NCBI GenBank assembly: GCA_003427395.1 | Contig: BFEA01000721.1 | Coordinates: forward strand, 142,190 to 162,523 | Direction of reading: 5' to 3' | Source: Chara braunii | Taxonomy: Eukaryota > Streptophyta > Charophyceae > Charales > Characeae | Length of the DNA: 20,334 bases | Shown: positions 1 through 9,032 of the stretch, one piece after another | Layout: each line of letters starts with the position of its first letter | Position numbering within the stretch: the stretch's first letter is position 1 | Notes under the pieces: model-generated | The model's database searches: none | Told to the model about the DNA's origin: nothing | Seen by the model: the letters and a program-made list of their open reading frames with translations, nothing else | Program-made: the position numbers and the translations under genes

Positions 1-105
1 AAAACAGGGCCAAAAAAAAAAAAAAAAAAGGAACTGAAAAGAAAAAAAAAATCTCCAAATGCACTTTTCAGTGTTGGGGGGTGTTAACCTGGGGCTGAAA
101 AGGCC

Positions 106-193
106 GGGGTCCCTGTTAAGCACTTGTGATAGAAAGATACTTGTGATAAGGTGGGGGTCCCTGCTAACCATAGCAGCACTTGTGATAAGAAAG
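106..193 (+). repeat. Short imperfect direct repeat
   Basis: Two imperfect copies of about 45 bp share the blocks GGGGTCCCTG and CACTTGTGATA followed by AGAAAG. The first copy also has an extra ACTTGTGATAAGG. This is a local tandem duplication with no coding signal. The first 60 bases of the window are A-rich runs. Confidence 0.6.
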
Positions 194-656
194 TCGCACC
201 CAAGTTTTATAACTGAAAAACCTATTCTCCAAAGTTCTGAACTTCTGATTCAAAGAACAGTACAATCAATCACATCAGGATGGCCATTCCTCGACACATT
301 TTGTCTACCCCACGCCCACAGACTCTTCAGGAGGATTCTCCCAGATTGACACCGACACATCCTCGGAGAGGCCTTTCCTTAACGCCTGGCAGCTACGGAC
401 AAAAATGACTGGTGCCGCCAGCCAACAAGATGAAAAGATCCTGCTGGATCGTTTTTTCATTGGCGCGCGCCCTGCAGTGCTTGGGAGGCTCACAAAAATA
501 AAGCCTCCGATGACCAAATGGAACCCCACTAGCATGGCCTAGCCAGGGACAAAAGGCGTTTTGGATTCTTGTAGTGGATTTGATGTGGGAATTCTCAAGT
601 CAAAAGAAAAGGGTGCTGCAGCAGGTGGGCAATTAATTGAAGCCGTATGGGAAGGG

Positions 657-741
657 TTATTTAAGCAGCATGGATTCATTGAAAGGGCTATTCAAGCAGC
701 ATGAAAAGAGGCTATTCAAGCAGTACGAAAAGGCCAATTTA
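657..741 (+). repeat. 24-25 bp tandem repeat, about three copies
   Basis: A unit reading roughly GGCTATTCAAGCAGCATGAAAA occurs three times in tandem with small changes (TTTAAGCAGCATGG, ATTCAAGCAGCATGAAAAG, ATTCAAGCAGTACGAAAAG). A stray partial copy, TTGAAGCAGCATGAAA, lies near 905. It ends at a sequence (AAACCACCACCAGTACTG, about 741-758) that resembles one arm of the palindromes at 1859 and 2061, so it may be a remnant of the same repeat family. Confidence 0.65.
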
Positions 742-1289
742 AACCACCACCAGTACTGCACCCAGCTATCGGCCGCCGAAAAAAATAGAGTAGAAACGTT
801 TCTGGTCGGATGAATTTGGGCACTCCTGTAGTGGCCCGTACATTTCCTAAAATTGTGGCTTGTTAACCAGCACAACTTTAGGAAGTACTGCAGTGGTTGA
901 CCCTTGAAGCAGCATGAAATTATGTAACGGATCTCAGGATATCATTTTCTGCTCCTTTTCTGGGCCAATTTCTGTTGCGGAGTGATGGTTTCCCCTTCCA
1001 TTCGGTTCACCTTAGCATGTGGGCTACCGTCTTCACCCGACTAGAATGCCCAGTTATTATAGCCGAATGTGGGCCAAGTTGCAGTTCAGATGCAGTGATA
1101 ATGACACAGTGTTCTATTCGGTTGAAGACGGTGGTGGTTACCCTGTGGGTTGGCATGGCCTGCATAGGTGCGCAACATAACTCCATAAATCATGGACATA
1201 GACCCCGATCAACCCACAACTTTGAGCCTGCTATACCCCTGCTACTATTCTTTTTTCTTTGCCCCCTTTTTCTCTTCTGTCATCTGATT

Positions 1290-1365
1290 GCAACTCTGGA
1301 TTCGAACTTGGGTCTGTATTTCAACAGTTCGTAGGTGTACCGACTGAGCTAGGCCCGTTGGTCCG
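1290..1365 (-). repeat. tRNA-derived SINE-like sequence, copy 1
   Basis: Read on the minus strand this has a Pol III box A-like GCCTAGCTCAGTCGG followed about 40 bases later by a box B-like AGTTCGAATCC, the spacing of a tRNA. The middle reads CTGTTGAAATACAG, a possible small anticodon-arm remnant. The T-stem does not pair and no acceptor stem forms, so it is not a working tRNA. An A-rich stretch (about 1240-1275 on the minus strand) follows box B. Together with copy 2 near 4310 it defines a family of tRNA-headed short retroposons; both copies share CAGATGA just after box B. Confidence 0.65.
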
Positions 1366-1858
1366 TGCTCCTATTCCAACTTGCCTTCGTCACACCCACT
1401 ACTACCATGCACCGTGACTGTGGTGAAAGAAGAAAAAGAAAATTGACATCGTCCACTTTTGAAAAGGGAAGTGTGGCCTGTCAAAGGAAGGACCTTTTCT
1501 CTTTAGACGTCACATCTTACAGAGTTGCCTGGACTTTCATCCTTGTCGCAAAAAGTCTGGTGGCGACAGGAAAATTGCAGACTCTGATGGTTCAGATCTC
1601 TAGGGCCGGGCAAAACTCTGCATTGAAGTCGGGAAAAGGGGCTGGGAGCCATGGTGCTCTAATCTGCCTTCCCAAAGCTTTGATGAAGCTGGAAACAGTT
1701 ATACACTTGAAGTGAAAAAGCCCGGGCCTAGTACGGAAACATGTGCACTGAAAAGGAAGTCTGCAACTCTGACAGAACTAGGCCTGGCTATCTGCAGGTG
1801 GGTTTCCATGGTCCCACATGCAATACATGGCGGGCAGCCCGGAAAACGAGTCTCGGAG

Positions 1859-2229
1859 GTACTGGTGGTTTAACCACCAGTACTTTTGCCGGCCAATTTC
1901 CTCCGACATGGCGTGCATGCAGCCACAAGTTTTGGGGATTGGGCTACCGGAGCAAAATGGCTGGCGGTGCCAGCCAAAAGAACTTGGAAGGCCCGTGCCG
2001 GTTCACTTTTTGGGGGTGTGCAGGGCGCTTCCAGGATCAGTAAGAGAAGGATCAAAGGTACTGGTGGTTTTAACCACCAGACCGTTTCCAGCATGTTTCC
2101 CAGCCATTTTTTCTCCGATGACCCTTGCATGTTGCTGCAACTTTCAAGATGGCTGGCAGCCAGCCAAAACAAGGGCCACAGGCGTTTGGAGCCCCGGGCA
2201 AAAGTGGCTCGAACGTACTGGTGGTTTAA
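1859..2229 (+). repeat. Tandem repeat unit with perfect palindromes
   Basis: Units of about 200 and 155 bp begin at 1859 and 2058, and a third partial start lies at 2215. Each unit opens with a palindrome: GTACTGGTGGTT paired with AACCACCAGTAC at 1859-1883 (12-bp arms, 1-base centre), and CTGGTGGTT/AACCACCAG at 2061-2080. Each then has CTCCGA, a GCATGC- or GCATGTTGC-like block, and a second hairpin: GGCTGGC/GCCAGCC at 1959-1975 and 2151-2165. The third copy keeps only the left palindrome arm. Related fragments occur near 410-430 and 741-758. Probably a foldback or MITE-like repeat. Confidence 0.75.
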
Positions 2230-2337
2230 GCACTGACGAAGCTGAACGCCCAGCTTGGTCTCGTAAATTAAATGAGAAAGTGGGATGGAGGGGTCAGTCC
2301 TCTTCCGAATCTGCCACCTGAGTGCATATGGTTCTAC

Positions 2338-2712
2338 CTAAGGCTTGCGTTTGTCGCAATCTTTGCCCAGAATGCAACCCGCCTTGTCTTCTTGGACAGT
2401 CCTGCAGCACACCTGCACTTCCTTCAGGTCCGTAGTGGTCTCATCCAACTCTTCTTCTGACAGCTTCAATGGACCTAAAGCTTCCTCCCGATGCCCCACG
2501 GAAAAGTTCCACACCTGAACCTTGACTCCCAGCCTGAGATCTGGGCGTGTTACTTTCCATATGGTTCTACAGTCCTCAGGCGATCTTAGTATCATCTTAC
2601 CCATGTCCCTGGGGCCTGGGACATTCTCTGCTTCAGACTGCAGAAGAGTCACTACCCAGTGATGAGGACTTAAACAAGAAAAAGAAAAAAAGAGAAAGAA
2701 AAAAAAGAACAT
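2338..2712 (-). other. Open frame of 124 codons, unrecognised, doubtful
   Basis: The minus strand is open for 124 codons. The N-terminal part is a low-complexity phenylalanine run made by the A-rich tract at 2690-2706 and is probably not real. The remaining roughly 105 residues are of mixed, charged composition (for example LSEEELDETTTDLKEV, about residue 83 on) and look more protein-like than most frames here. I do not recognise a domain. No promoter, splice signals or conserved copy elsewhere in the window supports it. It may be a remnant of a transposon protein or chance. Confidence 0.2.
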
Positions 2713-2754
2713 GCCAATTTTCTATTCAAATAATTCAACTCGAGCTTCGGTAGG

Positions 2755-3850
2755 TATGATCATGGTATTATTCGAGCTCCGGTAGTTGTGGAATAGCCTC
2801 CGTACTCTTCCCGGATGCACCAGTTGGCAGTTTCATGGTTCCAGATGTCCTTAACGTGAAGGACTCTGTTTGTATCCAAGATCTTTGCCTAGTAGCCTGT
2901 CTGATGCAGGGAAGGGAGAGCCATCCTGCAGTGTGATCCCTCATTTAAAAAATATGTATATTAGACTCACTTGTATTTCCAAAATGAGGCTGGGAAACCC
3001 TCACAAACAACCAGGAAACAAATTTAATTTACTGGGACTGTGACCCAGCCTCAGTTCAGGCTTGGAGATTCAAACAGGACTAGTATCCAAGTGGCAAAGG
3101 GGGCCAATCAGTCCTCTTGCACCAAGCCTAGGAAAAGAGCAAACAGAAAAGGGAAAACAGGACAAAAGAACACAACAAAGTAGATGGGAGGTGCAGCCAC
3201 TGGCAAAATGCTAGGTTTTTGCGTTAGCCGCCGCCGCCCCCCCCCACCGGCGGCCCCACCCTACTCCCTTACCACTGCCGATTAGGGCGGAGGGCAACAT
3301 GCATACCCTTAATTGTGAGAGGTAGCTATGCTTGCAGGGGTCCCCTGTATAGGCTTCGGAGAAGTGGTTGGTAGATAGTGAAAGTTGAAATTGAGAGAAG
3401 AACGTAGCTTAGTTAAAAGAAAAGAAAAAAAAAGAGATTCGAATGGTTCACCGGTTCCACCGTATGCTCTCTGGGTCGAATTGAGTACGCAGTGCGCGTC
3501 TGATGCTGTTGCCACTACGGTGCCGACCAAGATAAAATAGCAAACTTAACGGAAAACCCGCCAAAAGAGGTAGAGAGTCCACAAGGGAAACTCCTCTCCA
3601 TCTGGACCCCTGCCACCGATCGTACCCATATGGTTCCTGCAACAGAAGCTTTCAAAATTATCAAACCTAGGTCTTAACACATATCCTACCCAGTTGGTAC
3701 TACTACCTATAGCCGTAGTCTAGACACCCTTGGTCTCTCTCAGTACTCCCTCCCCCTTCCCCTCTGCCTGTCTGCTGCAACCCTCCTGAACTGACTTCCC
3801 TGATATCTGCTGCTCTATTCAGCATAAAACCACTGATCCAGTTACAACTT
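2755..3850. other. Gene-poor stretch, nothing definite
   Basis: About 1.1 kb with no supported gene. It contains a C-rich/GCC-rich patch (3228-3256), an A-rich patch (3416-3434) and only short unrelated open frames. No homology to other parts of the window was seen. Confidence 0.5.
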
Positions 3851-3852
3851 TC

Positions 3853-4315
3853 TTTTTTTTTTTTTTTTTTTAACCATGCCCCCGCCAGTGTTAGTGGTTC
3901 TGGTAAGAGCAGCCACCACTAGCAACAGGGGAGAGGCTCCATCTAAGTTACCCTCCTGGTTGATCTTTGCCAACTTCTTCTGAATGCCTCAAACCTCCTC
4001 AAACCAAATTTTGACCGTCGTGCGCACTTTTGGAGGATGCACCTTTCTTCTCCAATGGGCTTGGAGGGAATGGTGCATATCTTATCTAAAGGAAACTCTG
4101 ATCACCGCATTAGATAACTCTTTGTTGAAAGCTCTAGTGTTCCCCTCCTGCCAGATGACTGCAGAGCCGATTGCCCTGGCTGTTTGAGCCACATACGCCC
4201 AGCCTGTGCTTGGTCCTGTTATTTTTACTCATCTGGTTCCGCGGGAATTTGAACACAGCTCCGTATTTCAAAAGCAGATGGTTGTAGCAACTGAGCTAGG
4301 CCAGTTGGTTCTGCA
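3853..4315 (-). mobile_element. tRNA-headed SINE-like retroposon, copy 2, with A tail
   Basis: On the minus strand the head has box A-like GCCTAGCTCAGTTGC and a degraded box B-like GTGTTCAAATTCC, with TTTTGAAATACGGA between them, matching the tRNA-like part of the copy near 1362. A body of about 360 bases follows and ends in a run of 19 A (the T run at 3853-3871 on the plus strand). That is the layout of a tRNA-headed SINE of about 460 bp. I could not find a convincing target-site duplication, so the exact ends are uncertain. Confidence 0.6.
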
Positions 4316-4618
4316 GTCCTTTGAGAACATCCTCGTTTAGGTTTTAAAGAACGGGAAAAATATTTAAAATGCCCTGAAAGTTGGGGTACCTCCACAAATA
4401 CCCCGAAAGCATAGGGGTGTGGTGAAATTCTTCTTTTCACAGCTGCAGTGAAACTTCTTGAAACACAGCACTCGTCGACTGGGCCTGGCATCTTTCCCCC
4501 TACTAGGACTTGTCAAACTTCTGCAAATGTCCCTGCCTTCTGGCCGTTGGTGAGGGATGAGCGCCCATAGATGGGAGGACCAAAAAAAAAGAAAGAAAAA
4601 AAGGATTTTTTTGGATGG
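4316..4618. other. Spacer without a supported gene
   Basis: Only short open frames on both strands. It ends in an A-rich, then GA-rich stretch leading into the microsatellite at 4619. Confidence 0.4.
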
Positions 4619-4646
4619 GGAGAGAGAGAGAGAGAGAGAGAGAGGG
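4619..4646 (+). repeat. (GA)n microsatellite
   Basis: Pure AG/GA dinucleotide run of about 13 units. Confidence 0.95.
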
Positions 4647-4693
4647 GCTCTTTTTTTTGAGTTTTTGGTTTATTTTTTAGAGGTTTCTATGTG

Positions 4694-4718
4694 GGGCAGG
4701 CAGAGAAGATGCCTGCCC
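4694..4718. repeat. Perfect 9-bp hairpin
   Basis: GGGCAGGCA at 4694-4702 pairs perfectly with TGCCTGCCC at 4710-4718 around a 7-base loop (GAGAAGA). It lies just outside the left end of the large inverted repeat. Confidence 0.75.
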
Positions 4719-5205
4719 GCTAGAGGGGCAAATGGCGAAAGAAGTGCGCAGGGCCCTACAGTCCACAGGCAGGCCCATACCGAAATGCATATGCATACTT
4801 TAGGGCCATTTCGTGGTACCCCTGTGTTTTGGGGGTATGTGAGGAAGTATGTGTGACGCGCAACCTCATGCCCTGCGCTGTCTTCCGTTCGGAGTGTTTG
4901 ATTTGCGGAAGGGGGCCAGGGAAAGGCAGCGAGATGGGGTGTGCCAAGGAATTTTGGAAAATTGAGTGTGGGGACACGGACAGAACCGAAATCCCCCGTG
5001 CTGGTCCGACTTAGTAAGAAGGGAGGGTCCGTCACTATACGGGCGTCAAGGGAGGAAAAGGCGCGCGCGGGACGTTCGGCGTGGGGAAGTTCAATCCAAA
5101 AAGTATCGTTGAACTTCCCAGCGGGCCATTGCTCTTCGTTTCGCGTGAAAGGGAGCGGGTACGCATTTATTGTCTCGCTTTCGGATCAAGTCCTGACGCC
5201 GCTCA

Positions 5206-5338
5206 TTACACGGGTCTCAGTCGTGTAGCTCGTTCCTTATGTTCGTCCTCACTTCGTGCTCGGTAGTGGAAACCCTTAGATTGGTAACGCTTGAAGCGAC
5301 AACAATAGCTGCACAGAGTGTTAGGCCAGTGGGGCGCT
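5206..5338 (-). pseudogene. 3' fragment of interrupted left-arm exon
   Basis: The minus strand encodes the counterpart of residues 92-125 of the intact right-arm protein at 17099-17476, starting at the same APHWP motif at which the 5' fragment (11635-11900) breaks off. Both copies keep the CxxC pair (CSYC here, CTVC there) and the blocks SKGFHYR and RSEDE. Over the last 31 codons I count about 11 silent and 8 replacement differences. The right copy's stop codon is a GAA here, so the frame runs on for nine residues to a TAA at 5206-5208. It is separated from its 5' part by the retroposed insertion and cannot give the original protein by simple read-through. Confidence 0.8.
5326..5338 (+). repeat. 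Left target-site duplication of the 6.3-kb insertion
   Basis: CCAGTGGGGCGCT here matches CTAATGGGGCGCT at 11622-11634 in 11 of 13 positions, with two transitions. The uninterrupted right arm has the equivalent CCAATGGGGCGCC once (reverse complement, about 17373-17385), which shows that the site was single before insertion. Confidence 0.78.
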
Positions 5339-5377
5339 GGGCACGAGGCTAGGTAGGGCGCGATGGATAGCGCTGTG

Positions 5378-5567
5378 TTCGGACTGCGTGCGCTCTGCGC
5401 TCGCGAGCTGTGGCTTGCACGACTGTGTTCGCGCTGTGCTCGTGTGGCGCTAGCGGGTTGTGGTTCATTCGGGCTACGCTCAAGCTGTGCTAGAGTGTTG
5501 TGGCTGGCATTGCTGTGTTTGTGTTCCGCTCGTGTTGTGCTCGCGTATAGTGGTTTGCGCTGCACTG
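5378..5567 (+). repeat. Degenerate minisatellite, about 50-bp unit
   Basis: About four degenerate copies start near 5378, 5428, 5464 and 5518, each with TTCG-like, GCTGTGCTCG-like and TTGTGGCT-like blocks; the second copy is short (36 bp). The open frame running through it (5363-5587, plus strand) reads as repeats of FGLR-SCAR-LWLA type and is a by-product of the repeat rather than a gene. Confidence 0.65.
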
Positions 5568-5735
5568 ACCATTGTCGCTGTTTTTGACTGTGTATTCGGA
5601 TCTGTATTGGTGTTATCTCCATGGAACGTTCGGGTATAAGTGCGCGCGTGTCGCGATCGTCAGGTGCACGTGCGAGAATGTTACAAATGTTGATAGTTTT
5701 CTGGGCGCGCGCTTCCAGGGGTGCGCGCTGTCGTA

Positions 5736-5761
5736 CCAAATACTCTTACAAGGGTATTTGG
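5736..5761. repeat. Perfect 8-bp hairpin
   Basis: CCAAATAC at 5736-5743 pairs with GTATTTGG at 5754-5761 around a 10-base loop. Just before it, GCGCGC at 5705-5710 pairs with GCGCGC at 5723-5728. Both are near the 5' end of the 6.3-kb insertion. Confidence 0.65.
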
Positions 5762-5942
5762 CGTGCTTTCTGCAAGTCACGCAAGTGCAGTGTCGGCCGC
5801 CTGATGGCGCGTGAGCGGAAGCGTAGGTCCGTGTCAGGGTGAGGGGCGCTCGTGGCGGCGTGAGGTATTGACGGTGAGGCGCAACTGTGCGCTGCCTAGG
5901 CGTGCGCGGAGTCACGGGTCGGTAGGGCGCGCAACGTTTATC

Positions 5943-6840
5943 TATGTTCCTTTGTTATTATTTACTGTTGTGTTATTTTGACTCTATAGGTTCCGAGGAC
6001 GTGACGCCGGACTTAGCGATCGTCACAGCAGTCGAGGACCTTACACGTACGACGCTTTGGAGGGACGGAGGGTATTCTGACCCACGGCGAGGGGGGAACA
6101 TCAGCGGCGGGGCCTTTGGCGGGTGTACTGGCCGCCCCCCGCAGGTTTCTGTGAGAGGTTTGAGTGTAAGCGGGCCGTTGGGACCCGTGAGCTGGTGGAC
6201 TATGCCCGGGGCGCTATGGCAAGGCCCACCGCGGTACTACAGCATGTTGCGGACCGTATGGAACCAAGCCATGGACCTGCAGTAGGCCCGCGCCCTCGAC
6301 TGTAGGACGGCCTGTGTGGGAGTTGCCCGCTGGGGACCCGAAAAGGCGGCCAACCCTGCCTGGGCGGAGCGAAGGGGGTTAGATGCGTGCGGAGTATTGA
6401 AGGAGCGGACAGGCAAAGTCGAGGGGGGGGCGCTGGCCGGAGGAGTAAAGCCAGGCTGAGCAAGCAGAGGGGAGGTGTGTACGGTGGAGTGTACCCGGAC
6501 GGAAGGGCGTGCGGGGTACTAGCGGGGCTGGCCGGGCACCGTTGCGCGATAGAAGGCGGAGTAGGCAGCGCGGTGGGCAGCGGTACGGGCGGCATCAGGC
6601 AGCAAGGGAAGACAACGGACGACCGAGGGGGGGCGATAGCAGCAAAAGGAAAGAGCAGGGGAGACCAACAACATAACGCCTGGACAGCGGGCTCGGCCGG
6701 TTATGCGCCAGGCAGCAGTAAGCGGAGCGGAGGAGCGACGGGCGGACTGACCGGGAGGTGACGGACTGGCAGAGAGAGGGGACGAACCCGGGCGCGGAAA
6801 CGCGCCAGGTGCATGCGGACATGGCGGGGAGGAGATGGCG
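5943..6840. other. GC- and CpG-rich stretch without a supported gene
   Basis: Several overlapping open frames of 75-131 codons exist on both strands, as expected by chance in GC-rich DNA where stops are rare. Their products are low-complexity (glycine/arginine-rich or proline/leucine-rich). I call no gene. Confidence 0.55.
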
Positions 6841-6843
6841 AAG

Positions 6844-7500
6844 CCCGCCCGTTCCTTGGTGAAATCAGGCGGGGGAAGAGCCTACCCGGGGGTTTGTGGA
6901 CAGGGCGAGTCAGTTGGTGAGGTTAGTTTAGGCGTTAGAGTGGTGGGCAGAGGGGTACGAGAGAATGGAGGTGCGCGAGCTATGGCGGAAGGGAGAGTCG
7001 GGCGCAGCAGAAGAAACGTGGCGCCCTCGATCCTGAGCGGAATCGAGGGGGAGAGGAGGCTATCCCGGGGTTTTGACCCCGGGCGGAGCTAATGGTAAGG
7101 TTAGTTTCGGTGGTAGGTTAGTAGGAGAAGAGGTAAGGAGAAAAGAGACTGCGCGAGGAGCTATGGAGGAACGAAGAGGAAGGGGTGAGAAAGCGTAGAT
7201 CTTACTTGATCCTCAGTGGAATCGAGTGGGGTAAAGAGCTACGTCAAGGTCTTTGGGGAAGGCGGATCTAAATCCGATGTTGGAGTTAGTAGAGAATTAG
7301 TGAACTTGGAGTTAGTTGGGAAAAGTGGCGCGTGGAGATGGCGGAGGTGAAGAAGTGGGAGAGTGATTCCTCACTCGATTCTTTATGGAATCGAGTGAGA
7401 TGAAGTGTCGAACGAAGGTTCTTGATGGCTGAGAGTTAGGAGACGGAGTTAGTTCTTAGTATGAGGGGGAAGGCTTTGGGATTCGATTGGTAGGGACTGC
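6844..7500 (+). repeat. Four-unit tandem array (166-180 bp) led by covarying hairpins
   Basis: Units start near 6844, 7024, 7204 and 7370. Each opens with a hairpin that has a 10-base loop of the form YCTNNNNGRA: CCCGCC/GGCGGG (6844-6849/6868-6873), CCCTCGAT/ATCGAGGG (7024-7031/7042-7049), ACTTGAT/ATCGAGT with one G-T pair (7204-7210/7221-7227) and CTCACTCGAT/ATCGAGTGAG (7370-7379/7390-7399). Downstream the units share AGAGC-CTA-like, GTTAGTT-like and GCGCG-GAGATGGCGGA-like blocks. Unit 2 has a second perfect hairpin, CCCGGGG/CCCCGGG (7064-7083). Changes on one side of the stems are matched on the other. Confidence 0.75.
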
Positions 7501-7515
7501 GCCTGAGGGAGTAAT

Positions 7516-7562
7516 CCGTTGAAAACGGGATGAATCTATCTGCATGCTACGGGTAGATTCAT
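7516..7562. repeat. Two adjacent hairpins
   Basis: CCGTT/AACGG at 7516-7528, followed by a perfect 9-bp stem ATGAATCTA/TAGATTCAT at 7530-7538 and 7554-7562 with a 15-base loop. It lies directly after the four-unit array. Confidence 0.65.
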
Positions 7563-7599
7563 TCGATTTCTGTGTATGCTGTCGGTGGGCAGTGAGGGG

Positions 7600-8640
7600 G
7601 AGGCGAACGTACCTAGACTTGGGTAGAAGCTTCATCCCGAGTTTGTTCAACCCAATGATGGAGCGGGTCTGAGGACAGTTGCGGGGTAGGGGACTTACCT
7701 GGTTGGCCGCCTGCGTGTTGCTCATCGTGTCGACCCAAGCAGCCGGAGGTGGGTAGCGGGCTGGAGATTACCTGTGGAGTGGATTGTGAGGCCATCCGGG
7801 CGCTGAAAGGAGCCGCGTGCCACCTCGTTGTGTGCGTAGCTCGGGAGTAACGTATAGTTTCGCGTTCTATCGGAGTATTCGTTCGTGGGATGGCGAATGA
7901 CGGGCTTAGCAGCAGTACACGGGCATGCCTCTACTAGGCGAACAGCGGGCCGTGGGCTTGTTGGAGGCCGTACTAAGCCTCCCGTTGTGACTGCAACTAC
8001 TCTACACCTCGGTGGCCGCAACTATACAGGGTGTCTCTGTTGTTGTGCCGGCCAACGTGCTACCTGCTGTCTCCAACCCCTGCCACTACTGCTCGCTGCC
8101 GGTTTCGTCCGCATGAGAGGTTGCGGACTGTGTTCTCGGAGTGTGTGAGTGAGGGATTGGCGAAAGGCGGGGTTGTTGCGTACTGCGGCTGGTGCGGGCT
8201 GCTCACGAGCTGTTGTTGATTGACTGTGCGTAGCGGCGATGTTCGCTGACCAAGTATGAATAGGCTGCTGCTACAGATTGAATGTGTGTATACTATCGCC
8301 GTGGGCTACTATTGAGTGTTGCATACCATTGCATTTCGCTGCGCCTGGTTGCTGGCTGCTACAGCCTGCTGTGTGACGACCATTTGGACATAGAGGAGTG
8401 ACTGGGCCTAGGAAGGAAGGCTGGTGTTGCGATGTGGGAGGTCGTCAGGGAGTCGACAACTGGTGATTTGACCCCGGTTTGACCAAACCGCTGTGTATTT
8501 TGGCCGCCATTGCGGGGCCCTTAGGCGCGTCAAGGAATCGAGGCCCTCTCCTGCGAGTCTGAGTGCACCATCCTTGTATCTGAGAGACTTCAACTTTCTC
8601 CTTCTACCCTTCTTACTCTCATTTTAATCCTGGTTACGAG
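7600..8640. other. Stretch without a supported gene
   Basis: Short open frames only. A weak hairpin, ACTTGGG/CCCGAGT, is at about 7616-7641, and a 7-bp stem, CGGTTTG/CAAACCG, at about 8475-8490. CTTACCT- or ATTACCT-like motifs recur (7694, 7767). Nothing else recognisable. Confidence 0.4.
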
Positions 8641-8683
8641 AGGAAGAAGGCAGGCGGGATTGCAACCCGTAGGACCGCAGCAA

Positions 8684-8774
8684 GACTCTGTGGGGAGTCC
8701 GCCCACCAATTGCGGGAGCTCTGACAGGACTCAGGAGGAGTCCTGGATGCAGGGAACTGAGCGGTAATTCCCTG
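8684..8774. repeat. Cluster of three hairpins
   Basis: In a row: GACTC/GAGTC (8684-8699), CAGGACTC/GAGTCCTG (8725-8732/8738-8745, 5-base loop) and CAGGGAA/TTCCCTG (8750-8756/8768-8774). A TATAAA follows at about 8783, but nothing downstream supports a promoter. Confidence 0.65.
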
Positions 8775-9032
8775 ACTCCTTCTATAAACCCAAATATAAC
8801 CCCTATTTGTATCTCCCATTGCATCGCTGACTGGGTATATGGTGTGCGGCCTTACTTTGACTTTCGTTTGACTTTCAAGACACTGAATCAGATCAAATAA
8901 AAGAATGTGTGTGTAACTCAGTTTTCAGTTTTGTTGATTGAATGAAATCAGATCGCTAAAAGGAAACTGTATCTGGGGAAGGGCTGGATGGAGGATTGGT
9001 TTGCATGATGGTTGACTGGGTCATTAAGGCTG

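Larger units (their letters stand above)
4838..5338 (-). repeat. Left arm of large inverted repeat, distal part
   Basis: The reverse complement of this stretch aligns with 17380-17885. Shared blocks include CACGGGGGATTTC followed by TTCTGTC or TTCTGTCC, the identical block TGTCCCCACACTCAATTTTC, CTTGGCACACCCCATCT, and TACTTTTTGGATTGAA. It was once continuous with 11622 onward. The two parts are separated by the 6.3-kb poly(A)-ended insertion. Homology to the right arm fades near 4838. At 5084-5119 this arm, but not the right arm, forms a perfect 11-bp hairpin (GGGAAGTTCAA/TTGAACTTCCC). Confidence 0.88.

Noticed and set aside
1290-1365. Functional tRNA gene on the minus strand
   Set aside because: Box A and box B-like sequences exist but the T-stem and acceptor stem do not pair.
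5339-5739. Minus-strand open frame of 177 codons spanning 5206-5739
   Set aside because: Only its C-terminal part (5206-5338) is homologous to the conserved exon. The rest lies in the inserted element's minisatellite and is an accidental in-frame continuation.
6200-6761. Open frames of 124 and 131 codons on opposite strands in GC-rich DNA
   Set aside because: Products are low-complexity and overlap each other. Stops are rare in such GC-rich sequence, and there is no domain or conserved copy.
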